Origin: Mycobacterium sp. 1081908.1
GTDB lineage: Bacteria; Actinomycetota; Actinomycetes; Mycobacteriales; Mycobacteriaceae
Length of the DNA: 41,634 nucleotides
Assembly (NCBI RefSeq): GCF_001673535.1
Contig: NZ_LZLY01000123.1
Span: 1-41,634 of the forward strand
Direction of reading: 5' to 3'
In this document: piece by piece, positions 1 to 8,223 of the stretch
Layout: each line of letters starts with the position of its first letter
How positions within the stretch are numbered: position 1 is the first letter of the stretch
Translations under genes and position numbers: made by a program
Notes under the pieces: generated by a model
Seen by the model: the letters and a program-made list of their open reading frames with translations, nothing else
Told to the model about the DNA's origin: nothing
Database searches by the model: none

Positions 1-65
1 CACCGGATGTGGTGTGCTGCCGCGTCCTGCGGTTTCCGTAACTTCGACTACTTCTGAGGCTATCG

Positions 66-968
66 ATGGACCAACAGAGCACCCGCACCGACATCACCGT
101 CAACGTCGACGGCTTCTGGATGCTTCAGGCGCTGCTCGACATTCGCCACGTCGCGCCGGAATTGCGATGCCGCCCGTTCGTATCCACCGACTCGAGCGAC
201 TGGCTCAACGAGCACCCCGGAATGGCGGTGATGCGTGAGCAGGGCATCGTGGTCGGCGACGAGGTGCACGAGCAGGTCGCCGCTCGAATGCGGGTCCTCG
301 CCGCGCCCGATCTCGAGGTCGTGGCGCTGCTGTCGCGGGGCAAGTTGCTCTACGGAGTCGTCGACGACGAGAACCAGCCACCCGGCTCGCGCGACATCCC
401 CGACAACGAGTTCCGCGTGGTCCTCGCCCGCCGCGGTCAGCACTGGGTGTCGGCCGTCCGCGTCGGCAGCGACATCACCGTCGACGACGTCGCCGTCGCC
501 GACAGCGCCTCGATCGCGTCGCTGGTGATCGACGGTCTGGAGTCGATTCACCACGCCGAGCCCGCGGCGATCAACGCCGTCAACGTGCCGCTGGAGGAGA
601 TGCTGGAGGCGACCAAGTCCTGGCAGGAATCCGGCTTCAATGTCTTTTCCGGGGGAGATCTGCGGCGGATGGGGATCAGCGCCGCGACGGTTGCCGCCCT
701 GGGCCAGGCCCTGTCGGATCCCGCGGCCGAGGTCGCGGTGTACGCGCGCCAGTACCGGGACGACGCCAAGGGCCCCAGCGCCTCGGTCCTGTCGCTGAAG
801 GACGGCTCGGGCGGCCGCATCGCGCTGTACCAGCAAGCGCGCACCGCCGGTTCGGGGGAGGCGTGGCTCGCGATCTGCCCGGCGACGCCCCAACTCGTGC
901 AGGTGGGCATCAAGACCGTGTTGGACACGCTGCCCTACGGCGAGTGGAAAACGCACAGCAGGGTCTGA
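66..968 (+). CDS. espG5: EspG5, ESX-5 substrate-specific chaperone
   Basis: This 300-residue protein reads as the ESX-5 EspG family along its whole length and has the same length as I recall for Rv1794. EspG proteins are cytosolic chaperones that bind the tip of the PPE partner in PE-PPE dimers and deliver them to their own ESX system. No signal peptide or membrane segment is visible, as expected. The ATG at 66 gives the family N-terminus, a short polar stretch followed by DGFWMLQALL. The ribosome binding site is weak (TGAGG just upstream). It is the first gene of the ESX-5 core block, and the four PPE genes downstream are its likely clients. The family call is secure; client identity is inferred from context. 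Confidence 0.95.
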   Translation: MDQQSTRTDITVNVDGFWMLQALLDIRHVAPELRCRPFVSTDSSDWLNEHPGMAVMREQGIVVGDEVHEQVAARMRVLAAPDLEVVALLSRGKLLYGVVDDENQPPGSRDIPDNEFRVVLARRGQHWVSAVRVGSDITVDDVAVADSASIASLVIDGLESIHHAEPAAINAVNVPLEEMLEATKSWQESGFNVFSGGDLRRMGISAATVAALGQALSDPAAEVAVYARQYRDDAKGPSASVLSLKDGSGGRIALYQQARTAGSGEAWLAICPATPQLVQVGIKTVLDTLPYGEWKTHSRV

Positions 969-1045
969 CATACGTGTGAAACACAAACTTCACCAACGCT
1001 TTTGCAGACAACATGCGGTCGGGATGCGAAGACGGCATACTTCTC

Positions 1046-1051
1046 TAGAAT
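1046..1051 (+). promoter_or_regulatory. Putative -10 box for the eccD5 transcript
   Basis: TAGAAT matches the mycobacterial TAnnnT -10 element and lies in the 266-nt space between espG5 and eccD5. It would start a transcript near 1058, about 50 nt before the small ORF at 1107. No convincing -35 element is visible. This space is AT-richer than the flanking genes, which fits a promoter region. Confidence 0.35.
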
Positions 1052-1106
1052 CATCAGCAAATCTTCAAAGCAGTGTCACCACAACCCTTAACGCAAGGCG
1101 AGGCAG

Positions 1107-1238
1107 ATGAAATCCGAATTGGTCGAGCTGTACCTCTCACGGGGCCGCGGCGCCTCTGCGAGTGACGTGCCCGGGGCCTTCCAGCGCCTGGCGACACGGG
1201 GTTACACATTCACGATGACAGGGGGTGCTGGGCGATGA
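1107..1238 (+). CDS. Small ORF (43 aa) overlapping the eccD5 start
   Basis: An ATG at 1107, preceded by the purine-rich AGGCGAGGCAG, opens 43 codons beginning MKSELVELYLSRG. The reading frame stops at TGA 1236-1238, overlapping the eccD5 ATG in an ATGA arrangement typical of translational coupling. I recognise no domain. It may be a real micro-protein or a leader whose translation feeds ribosomes to eccD5, which has little Shine-Dalgarno sequence of its own (GGGGG about 15 nt upstream). It is too short for codon statistics to be decisive, so the call rests on the ribosome binding site and the exact overlap. Confidence 0.4.
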   Translation: MKSELVELYLSRGRGASASDVPGAFQRLATRGYTFTMTGGAGR

Positions 1239-2752
1239 CATCGGCCGGAGTAGCTGACGCCTTACAGGCAGAAATCGAGGGCATCGCCCAGCCTCGGGCG
1301 GTCGTCGTCGGCGTCATGGCCGGCGAGGGTGTCCAGATCGGCGTCCTGCTCGACGCCAACGCCCCGGTCTCGGTGATGACCGACCCGCTGTTGAAGGTCG
1401 TCAACAGCCGGCTGCGCGAACTCGGCGAGACCCCGCTGGAGGCCACCGGCCGCGGCAGGTGGGCGCTGTGCCTCGTCGACGGCACGCCGCTGCGGGCCAC
1501 GCAGTCGCTGACCGAGCAGGACGTCTACGACGGCGACCGGCTGTGGATCCGGTTCCTGCCGGACACCGAGCACCGATCGCAAGTCATCGAGCACATCTCG
1601 ACCGCCGTCTCGGCAAACCTGAGTAAGCGCTTCGCCGCGATCGACCCGGTCGTCGCGGTGCAGGTCGGCGCCTCGATGGTCGCGATCGGCGTGACCCTGG
1701 CGTCGGCTCTGCTCGGCTGGTGGCGTTGGCACCACAACTCGTGGCTGCCCACGGTCTACTCCTCGGTCATCGCCGCGATCGCGTTGTCGGTGGCCATCAT
1801 GCTGGCGATGCGGGCGAAGACGGACTCGGACCGGCTGGTCGCCGACATCATGCTGCTGAGCGGCCTCGCGCCGCTCACGGTGGCCGCGGCGTCGTCCCCG
1901 CCGGGCGGCGTGGGCTCACCGCAAGCGGTGCTGGGCTTCGGCGTGCTCGCGATCGGCGCGTCGCTGATCCTGCGCTTCACCGGTCGCCGGCTGGCCATCT
2001 ATACCGCGATCGTGACGATCAGCGCCGTGGCGGCGATCGCCAGCCTGGCGCGGATGGTGGCAAACACCAGCGCGGTAACCAACTTCGCCTGCGTGGTGCT
2101 GGTCTGCGTCCTGGGTTACCAGGCCGCGCCGGCGCTGTCCCGCCGGTTGGCCGGCATCCGGCTGCCCGTCTTCCCGTCGGCCACCAGCCGGTGGGTGTTC
2201 GAGGCGCGACCGGACCTGCCCACGACCGTGGTGCGCGCCGACGGCGGCGCCCCGGTCCTGGAGGGCCCCGCGTCGGTTCGCGACGTCGTGCTGCAGGCCG
2301 AGCGTGCCCGCTCGTTCCTGTCCGGCCTGCTGCTGGGGCTCGGGGTGCTGATGATCGTGTCGCTGACCGCGCTGTCGGACCCGCACACCTTCCAGCGCTG
2401 GCTGCCGCTCATTCTGGCCGGCTTCGCCGCCGGGTTCCTGATGCTGCGCGGCCGCTCGTACGTGGACCGCTGGCAGGCGATCAGCCTGGCCGCGACGTCG
2501 GTGCTGATCGTCGCCGCCATCGTGGTGCGCTACGCGCTGGGGTTGCAGTCCCCGCTGGCGGTGTCGGTGAGCGTGGCCATCCTGGTCCTGCTGCCGGCGG
2601 CGGGCATGACGGCCGCGGCGGTGGTGCCCAACACCATCTACAGCCCGCTGTTCCGCAAGTTCGTGGAATACATCGAGTACCTGTGCCTGATGCCGATCTT
2701 CCCGTTGGCATTGTGGCTGATGAATGTCTATGCGGCGATCCGTTATCGCTAG
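1235..2752 (+). CDS. eccD5: EccD5, ESX-5 channel-forming membrane protein
   Basis: This 505-residue protein has an N-terminal ubiquitin-like domain (about residues 15-105, containing the stretch VGVMAGEGVQIGVLLDANAP) followed by about eleven hydrophobic helices from near residue 145 to the end. That is the EccD layout and close to the 503 residues I recall for Rv1795. EccD proteins line the inner-membrane pore of type VII secretion systems together with EccB, EccC and EccE. The end, LMNVYAAIRYR, matches the ESX-5 paralogue. The gene overlaps mycP5 by 23-29 nt and its ATG overlaps the stop of the preceding small ORF, indicating one coupled operon. Confidence 0.96.
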   Translation: MTSAGVADALQAEIEGIAQPRAVVVGVMAGEGVQIGVLLDANAPVSVMTDPLLKVVNSRLRELGETPLEATGRGRWALCLVDGTPLRATQSLTEQDVYDGDRLWIRFLPDTEHRSQVIEHISTAVSANLSKRFAAIDPVVAVQVGASMVAIGVTLASALLGWWRWHHNSWLPTVYSSVIAAIALSVAIMLAMRAKTDSDRLVADIMLLSGLAPLTVAAASSPPGGVGSPQAVLGFGVLAIGASLILRFTGRRLAIYTAIVTISAVAAIASLARMVANTSAVTNFACVVLVCVLGYQAAPALSRRLAGIRLPVFPSATSRWVFEARPDLPTTVVRADGGAPVLEGPASVRDVVLQAERARSFLSGLLLGLGVLMIVSLTALSDPHTFQRWLPLILAGFAAGFLMLRGRSYVDRWQAISLAATSVLIVAAIVVRYALGLQSPLAVSVSVAILVLLPAAGMTAAAVVPNTIYSPLFRKFVEYIEYLCLMPIFPLALWLMNVYAAIRYR

Positions 2753-4586
2753 CAGCAGGGTGTGGCGCGGTCGCGCATCCCGCGCGACCGTCGCCGCACT
2801 CCTGCTCACCTCAGGTGCACTAGCCGGTCTGCCTCCCGCGTACGCGGTATCGCCGCCGACGGTTGATCCGGCGGCGGTGCCGCCCGACGGCCCGCCCGGG
2901 CCGCCGGCGCCGATGAAGCAGAACTCCTACTGCACCGAGGTCGGCGTGCTGCCCGGAAGCGACTTCCGGCTGCAGCCGAAGTACATGGACATGCTGAACC
3001 TGCAGGAGGCGTGGCAATTCGGCCGCGGGGCCGGGCAGAAGGTCGCCGTCATCGACACCGGTGTGACGCCGCACCCGCGGTTTCCGCACCTCATCCCGGG
3101 CGGCGACTACATCATGTCGGGCGACGGGCTGTCGGACTGCGACGCGCACGGCACCATCGTGGCGTCGATGATCGGCGCGGCCCCCGCCAGCGGGGCGGCG
3201 ACCCCGCCGGCGGCGCCGCGCAAGCCGGTCACGATTCCCACCACGGAGCCGCCCCCGAAAGCGCCGCCGCCACAGACGGTGACGTTGTCGCCGTTGCCTC
3301 AGACCGTGACGATGGTCCCCGCACCGCCGTCGGAGTCACCTCCGCCGGGACCGTTTGGCGCGCCGCCACCGCCGGCCGCACCACCCGCGGCACCCGCACC
3401 GGCCGGTCCCCCGGCGGGTCCGGCCGGCCCGGGTCAGGCACCGGCGGCCAACCATGGCGGCGGGACGGTGACCATACCCAGCTACTCCGGCGGTGGGCAC
3501 GTGGTGGGGGTCGACAACCCGGTCTATCCGGCCGGCCCGCGTCCGCTCGACCCGCCCAAGCCGTCACCCCCGCCGCCGGCACCCCCGGCACCGGCGTCGG
3601 CGCCCGACGCGTACAGCGGAATCGCCCCGGACGTCGACATCATCGCGATCCGCCAGTCCAGCCAGGCCTTCGGCCTCAAGGACGCCTACACCGGCGACGA
3701 GGACCCGCAGACCCGGGCAAAGATCGACGACGTCGAGACCATGGCGCGGGCGATCGTGCACGCCGCGAACCTGGGCGCGACGGTGATCAACATCTCCGAC
3801 GTGACCTGCATGAGCTCGCGCAACATCATCGATCAGCGCTCGCTGGGCGCCGCCGTGCGCTACGCGGCGGTCGACAAGAACGTCGTCATCGTGGCGGCGG
3901 CCGGCGACACCAGCAAGAAGGACTGCAAGCAGAACCCGGCCTTCGATCCCATGCAGCCCAAGGATCCCCGCGACTGGAGCGGCGTGGGCACGGTGGTGAC
4001 GCCCTCGTGGTTCAGCGACTACGTCCTGACCGTGGGCGCGGTCGACACCGATGGCCGGCCGCTCACCCAGGGCGGCCAGGGCCAGGGTTCGACGAGCGTC
4101 GCGGGACCGTGGGTGGGAATCGCCGCGCCCGGGACCGACGTCATCGGGCTCTCGCCCCGCGACGACGGTTTGATCAACGCCATCGACGGCCCGGACAACT
4201 CGCTGCTGGTTCCCGCCGGCACCAGTTTCTCGACCGCGATCGTGTCCGGGGTGGCCGCCCTCGTCCGCGCCAAGTACCCGCAGCTATCGGCGTATCAGGT
4301 CGTCAACCGGTTGGAACGCACCGCCCGGGCGCCGGCGCGGGGGGTCGATAACCAGGTCGGCTACGGTGTCATCGACCCGGTGGCGGCCTTGACGTGGGAC
4401 GTACCGGAAGGCCCGGCAAAGCCGCCGCAGCAGCTGTCGGCACCGCTGAACATTCCTAAGGCGGCGCCGCCCCGGGATATGGTGCCAATATGGGTGGCAG
4501 CCGGAGGGTTGACCGCAGCGTTACTGATCGGCGGCGCCGTGTTCGGTATAGCGGTGTTCATGAAGCGAACACGGAAGCAGCAATGA
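2730..4586 (+). CDS. mycP5: MycP5, mycosin subtilisin-like protease of ESX-5
   Basis: This is a mycosin, a membrane-anchored S8 serine protease that faces the periplasm and is needed for a stable, active ESX complex. The catalytic triad is visible: Asp109 in VIDTG, His140 in DAHGT and Ser499 in GTSFS. A signal sequence ends at PAYA, and a C-terminal helix (MVPIWVAAGG...) precedes a basic tail. Between His140 and the oxyanion region lies a long Pro/Ala-rich insertion (about residues 150-290), the loop known to be cleaved in mycosins. The protein is about 618 residues against 585 for Rv1796, with the extra length mostly in this loop. I chose ATG 2730 because it matches the M. tuberculosis start; ATG 2724 in the same frame is possible. 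Confidence 0.95.
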   Translation: MRRSVIASSRVWRGRASRATVAALLLTSGALAGLPPAYAVSPPTVDPAAVPPDGPPGPPAPMKQNSYCTEVGVLPGSDFRLQPKYMDMLNLQEAWQFGRGAGQKVAVIDTGVTPHPRFPHLIPGGDYIMSGDGLSDCDAHGTIVASMIGAAPASGAATPPAAPRKPVTIPTTEPPPKAPPPQTVTLSPLPQTVTMVPAPPSESPPPGPFGAPPPPAAPPAAPAPAGPPAGPAGPGQAPAANHGGGTVTIPSYSGGGHVVGVDNPVYPAGPRPLDPPKPSPPPPAPPAPASAPDAYSGIAPDVDIIAIRQSSQAFGLKDAYTGDEDPQTRAKIDDVETMARAIVHAANLGATVINISDVTCMSSRNIIDQRSLGAAVRYAAVDKNVVIVAAAGDTSKKDCKQNPAFDPMQPKDPRDWSGVGTVVTPSWFSDYVLTVGAVDTDGRPLTQGGQGQGSTSVAGPWVGIAAPGTDVIGLSPRDDGLINAIDGPDNSLLVPAGTSFSTAIVSGVAALVRAKYPQLSAYQVVNRLERTARAPARGVDNQVGYGVIDPVAALTWDVPEGPAKPPQQLSAPLNIPKAAPPRDMVPIWVAAGGLTAALLIGGAVFGIAVFMKRTRKQQ

Positions 4587-4605
4587 GGTCGGAGCAGCAA
4601 TAGCA

Positions 4606-5811
4606 ATGAAGGCGCAGCGAAGTTTCGGATTGTCTTTGTCGTGGCCGCGGGTCACCGCGGTGTTTGTTGTCGACATCCTCATCCTGTTGGTGGCCAGCCA
4701 CTGCCCGGCCTCCTGGCAGGGGGAGCACCACATCGCGTTCTGGGTCGGGGTCGGCCTGGCGACGGTGGTCACGCTGCTGTCCCTGGTCACCCACCACGGG
4801 CTCACCGTGACCTCCGGCCTGGCCACCTGGCTGTGGGACTGGTCCGCCGACCCGGGCACCGCGCTGACCGCGGGCTGCACGCCGGCGATCGACCACCAGC
4901 GCCGGTTCGGGCGCGACCGGGTCGGCGTCCGCCAGTACGACGGCCACCTGGTGAGCGTGATCGCGGTGGACGGCGGGGACGACGACGCCTCGGGGCGCCA
5001 CCGGCACCGGAACACCGCGGCCATCCTGCCGGTGCACGCGGTCGCAGAGGGCTTGCGCCAGTTCGACATTCACCTCGACGGCATCGACATCGTCTCGATG
5101 AAGGTGCGCCGCGGCGGCCCCGAATCCAGGGCGGCCGAGAAGTCCAAGCTGGACGACTGGGGCCCCGAGGAGTGGGGCGTGGTGAGCGACCAGCCCACCT
5201 CCTACGTGCGCCGCACCTGGCTGGTGCTGCGGATGAACCCGCAGCGCAACGTCGCCGCCGTGGCGGCCCGCGACTCGCTCGCGTCGACCCTGGTGGCCGC
5301 CACCGAGCGGCTCGCCCAGGACCTCGATGGACAAAACTGCGTGGCCAGGCCGTTGACCGCCGACGAGCTCGCCGAGGTCGACAGCGCGGTGCTGGCCGAT
5401 CTCGAACCGACCTGGAGCCGCCCCGGATGGCGGCACCTCAAGCACTTCAACGGGTTCGCCGCCAGCTTCTGGTTGACGCCGTCGGACATCACCACCGAGA
5501 CGCTGGAAGACCTGTTGCAGCCCGACGTCGGCGCCGCCGTCGTCACGATCCGGCTCCTCACCAGCTCCGGCCGGCCGCAGCTGTCGGCCTGGGTGCGCTA
5601 CCACAGCGAGCGCCGCCTCCCCAGGAGCGTGTGGTCCGGACTCAACCGGCTCACCGGCCGCCAACTGGCGGCGGTACGCGCCAGCCTGCCCGCCCCGGCC
5701 GCCCGCCCGCTCTTGATCGTGCCCAGCCGTCCGTTGCTCGACGACGATGATCTGGTGCTGTCTGTCGGCCAGGAGCGGGAGAGCGCAGCGAGCGTGCCCG
5801 CGGCGCAATGA
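4606..5811 (+). CDS. eccE5: EccE5, ESX-5 inner-membrane component
   Basis: This 401-residue protein has two hydrophobic helices near the N-terminus (about residues 12-34 and 42-62) followed by a large soluble domain, which is the EccE layout. EccE sits at the periphery of the type VII membrane complex and stabilises it. The sequence around RRTWLVLRMNPQRNVAAVA and the segment TWSRPGWRHLKHFNG match Rv1797 as I remember it. It starts 19 nt after mycP5 and overlaps eccA5 by 4 nt (ATGA), so it is part of the same operon. No catalytic function is known for the family. Confidence 0.95.
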   Translation: MKAQRSFGLSLSWPRVTAVFVVDILILLVASHCPASWQGEHHIAFWVGVGLATVVTLLSLVTHHGLTVTSGLATWLWDWSADPGTALTAGCTPAIDHQRRFGRDRVGVRQYDGHLVSVIAVDGGDDDASGRHRHRNTAAILPVHAVAEGLRQFDIHLDGIDIVSMKVRRGGPESRAAEKSKLDDWGPEEWGVVSDQPTSYVRRTWLVLRMNPQRNVAAVAARDSLASTLVAATERLAQDLDGQNCVARPLTADELAEVDSAVLADLEPTWSRPGWRHLKHFNGFAASFWLTPSDITTETLEDLLQPDVGAAVVTIRLLTSSGRPQLSAWVRYHSERRLPRSVWSGLNRLTGRQLAAVRASLPAPAARPLLIVPSRPLLDDDDLVLSVGQERESAASVPAAQ

Positions 5812-7643
5812 CGCGCTCGCAGTCGACCGCCGAAGACGCCCGTAATGCCATGGTCGCCGGGCTCTTGGCGTCCGGAATTTCGGTCAACGGGCTACAGCCC
5901 AGCCACAACCCGCAGGTGGCTGCGCAGATGTTCAACACGGCCACCACGCTCGACCCGGGGATGTGCGACGCCTGGCTGGCGCGGATGCTGGCCGGCGAGC
6001 AGAGCATCGAGGTGCTCGCCGGCGCGTGGGCGGCGGTCCGGACGTTCGGTTGGGAGACCCGCCGCCTCGGGGTGACGGACCTGCAGTTCCGGCCCGAGGT
6101 TTCCGACGGGTTGTTCCTCCGGCTGGCCGTCACCAGCGTGGAGTCGCTGGCGTGCGCGTACGCCGCCGTGCTCGCCGAGGCCAAACGCTACGGGGAAGCC
6201 GCGAAGCTGCTCGACGGCGTCGAGCCCCGGCATCCCTTCGACGAGGAAGTCGTCAACTACGTGCGGGGCGTGCTGTACTTCCGCACCGGGCGCTGGCCCG
6301 ACGTGCTCGTGCAGTTTCCGGAGGGCAAGACGTGGCGGCACCCCGAGCTGAAGGCCGCGGGCGCCGCGATGGCGACCACCGCGCTGGCCTCGCTCGGAGT
6401 GTTCGAGGAGGCCTTCCGGCGCGGCCAGGACGCCGTCGAGGGTGACCGGGTGCCGGGGGCGGCCAACATCGCGCTATACACCCAGGGCATGTGCCTGCGG
6501 CACGTCGGCCGCGAGGAGGAGGCCGTCGAGCTGCTGCGCCGGGTGTACTCCCGGGACCCGAAGTTCGCCCCGGCGCGAGAAGCCTTGGACAACCCGAACT
6601 ATCGCCTGGTGCTGACCGATCCGGAGACGATCGAGGCGCGCACCGACCCGTGGGACCCGGACAGCGCGCCGACGCGCGCCCAGACGGAGGCCGCCCGCCA
6701 CGCCGAGGAGGCCGCCAAATACCTGGCCGAAGGGGACGCCGAGCTCAACGCGATGCTGGGCATGGAACGGGCCAAGCGGGAAATCAAGCTGATCAAGTCG
6801 ACCACCAAGGTCAACCTGGCCCGGGAGAAGATGGGGCTGCCGGTGCCGGTGACCTCGCGCCACACCCTGCTGCTGGGGCCGCCCGGGACCGGCAAGACGT
6901 CGGTCGCGCGGGCCTTCACCAAGCAGCTGTGCGGGCTCACCGTGTTGCGCAAGCCGCTGGTGGTGGAGACCAGCCGCACCAAGCTGTTGGGCCGGTACAT
7001 GGCCGACGCCGAGAAGAACACCGAGGAGATGCTCGAGGGGGCGTTGGGCGGCGCCGTCTTCTTCGACGAGATGCACACGCTGCACGAGAGCGGGTACCAC
7101 CAGGGTGACCCCTACGGCAACGCGATCATCAACACGCTGCTGCTGTACATGGAAAACCATCGCGACGAGCTGGTCGTGTTCGGCGCGGGTTACGCCAAGG
7201 CGATGGACAAGATGCTCGAGGTGAATCAGGGCCTGCGGCGGCGCTTTTCGACCGTCATCGAGTTCTTCAGCTACACCCCGGACGAGTTGGTCGCGCTGAC
7301 GAAACTGATGGGGCGGGAGAACGAGGACGTCATCACCGACCAGGCGGCCGAGGCCCTGTTGCCCTCGTACACCAAGTTCTACCTCGACGAGAGCTACTCC
7401 GAAGACGGGGACCTGATTCGCGGTATCGACACGCTCGGCAACGCCGGCTTCGTCCGCAACGTCGTGGAAAAGGCGCGCGATCACCGGAGTTTCCGGCTCG
7501 ACGACGAAGACCTCGACGCGGTCCTGTCCAGCGATCTCAGCGAGTTCAGCGAGGCCCAACTCCTGCGGTTCAAGGAGCTGACGGCCGAGGACCTCGCCGA
7601 GGGGATCCGGACCGCCGTGGCCGAGAAGAAGCCGCCGTCATAG
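5808..7643 (+). CDS. eccA5: EccA5, cytosolic AAA+ ATPase of ESX-5
   Basis: This 611-residue protein has an N-terminal TPR-like helical half (about residues 1-300) and a C-terminal CbxX/CfqX-type AAA+ domain. Walker A is GPPGTGKT at residues 357-364 with Lys363. Walker B ends in Asp420-Glu421 in VFFDEMHTL. EccA proteins are cytosolic and are thought to act on substrate-chaperone complexes such as EspG5 bound to PE-PPE pairs. The gene overlaps eccE5 by ATGA and is the last of the compact ESX-5 block. The lppT gene I recall next in M. tuberculosis is absent; a 350-nt stretch (7644-7993) follows in which I see no convincing gene. Confidence 0.96.
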   Translation: MTRSQSTAEDARNAMVAGLLASGISVNGLQPSHNPQVAAQMFNTATTLDPGMCDAWLARMLAGEQSIEVLAGAWAAVRTFGWETRRLGVTDLQFRPEVSDGLFLRLAVTSVESLACAYAAVLAEAKRYGEAAKLLDGVEPRHPFDEEVVNYVRGVLYFRTGRWPDVLVQFPEGKTWRHPELKAAGAAMATTALASLGVFEEAFRRGQDAVEGDRVPGAANIALYTQGMCLRHVGREEEAVELLRRVYSRDPKFAPAREALDNPNYRLVLTDPETIEARTDPWDPDSAPTRAQTEAARHAEEAAKYLAEGDAELNAMLGMERAKREIKLIKSTTKVNLAREKMGLPVPVTSRHTLLLGPPGTGKTSVARAFTKQLCGLTVLRKPLVVETSRTKLLGRYMADAEKNTEEMLEGALGGAVFFDEMHTLHESGYHQGDPYGNAIINTLLLYMENHRDELVVFGAGYAKAMDKMLEVNQGLRRRFSTVIEFFSYTPDELVALTKLMGRENEDVITDQAAEALLPSYTKFYLDESYSEDGDLIRGIDTLGNAGFVRNVVEKARDHRSFRLDDEDLDAVLSSDLSEFSEAQLLRFKELTAEDLAEGIRTAVAEKKPPS

Positions 7644-7962
7644 CACTGCCTGGGCAGTTCTGACTGGCCAACGGCCGCAATTGTTTTCGGTGGCCTCGCG
7701 GCCTTTCTATGAGCTTTCTATTAATTTCCAGTGGGTGAGCGGTTCGCGTTGCCGCCCGCTGGTGCCGGTGCCACCATGATCCTCAATGCTCATCGCCGAG
7801 CGCAGTTTCCCCGCGGAAATGGGTCTTGAGAAGGGGATTTAGGTCTATCGTCGCAAGGCGCCTGGAAATCAGGCGGCTGTTACCCCACGCATGGTCCGCT
7901 CTGCGTCCGGCGGATCTCGTCCGGATTCGGGCAATCATGGCGACGGGAGGTGGGCGCACTGG

Positions 7963-7986
7963 CCGAATTGACAGCCGAATTGACAG
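7963..7986 (+). repeat. Perfect 12-bp tandem repeat before the first PPE leader ORF
   Basis: The unit CCGAATTGACAG occurs twice with no gap (7963-7974 and 7975-7986), 8 nt before the ATG of a small ORF at 7994. The last bases plus the next T give GACAGT, which sits 6 nt before that ATG, the spacing of a leaderless -10 box. The repeat could be a direct-repeat operator or an incidental duplication around a promoter. The upstream part of this intergenic region (7644-7960) holds no other structure I can support. Confidence 0.5.
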
Positions 7987-7993
7987 TTAGCGC

Positions 7994-8050
7994 ATGAGAA
8001 CAACGACCGTTTCGCTCCGATCCGGTCGCGGCGCACTCGCCGCCGTTTGA
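7994..8050 (+). CDS. Leader peptide ORF 1 upstream of the first PPE gene (18 aa)
   Basis: The ORF reads MRTTTVSLRSGRGALAAV and stops at TGA 8048-8050. Its core TVSLRSG.G and its terminal Val-stop align with a second small ORF at 9832-9909 before the next PPE gene (TISIRSG.G, also ending Val-stop). The nucleotides also align with few mismatches over about 29 nt (from 8004 and 9862). There is no Shine-Dalgarno sequence, but GACAGT ends 6 nt before the ATG, so it may be leaderless. Retention of the peptide core in a second leader is the main reason to regard it as translated. No function is known to me. Confidence 0.4.
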   Translation: MRTTTVSLRSGRGALAAV

Positions 8051-8131
8051 ATCGGCAACGCCCGATATCGCTCGGCGGCCTCGCCTGCCCGTAGCCGGGT
8101 CGGACCATCCGATTTTTTAAGGAGTAGTCCG

Positions 8132-8209
8132 ATGTATTTCTTTGTAACACAACGGAAATCACGATGCAACGCCGCCATGCCCGCCCGCAACGCCGCGACG
8201 GCCGGTTAA
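8132..8209 (+). pseudogene. Very short ORF, possible PE remnant before the first PPE gene
   Basis: The leader AAGGAGTAGTCCG precedes an ATG opening 25 codons, MYFFVTQ...AAMPARNAATAG. The ORF stops 14 nt before the PPE start and abuts that gene's ribosome binding site. PE genes normally sit directly upstream of PPE genes. PE proteins begin like MSFV.TQP and carry a later segment like AARNAAAAAPT, so this ORF could be a PE gene with most of its middle deleted. The resemblance is short and could be chance. The 15 nt GGAGTAGTCCGATGT (8121-8135) recur exactly at 10024-10038 before the next PPE gene, which supports common descent of the two leaders. Confidence 0.35.
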
Positions 8210-8223
8210 GGGAGGTGTTGGCA

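Noticed and set aside
14..238. Short ORF at the left end overlapping espG5
   Set aside because: It overlaps espG5 in another frame with no homology; bases 1-65 hold only the espG5 upstream sequence.
8164..8223. A longer start for the first PPE gene at ATG 8164
   Set aside because: The canonical PPE start MDFGALPPE at 8224 has GGGAGGTG just before it; the upstream extension is unlike any PPE.
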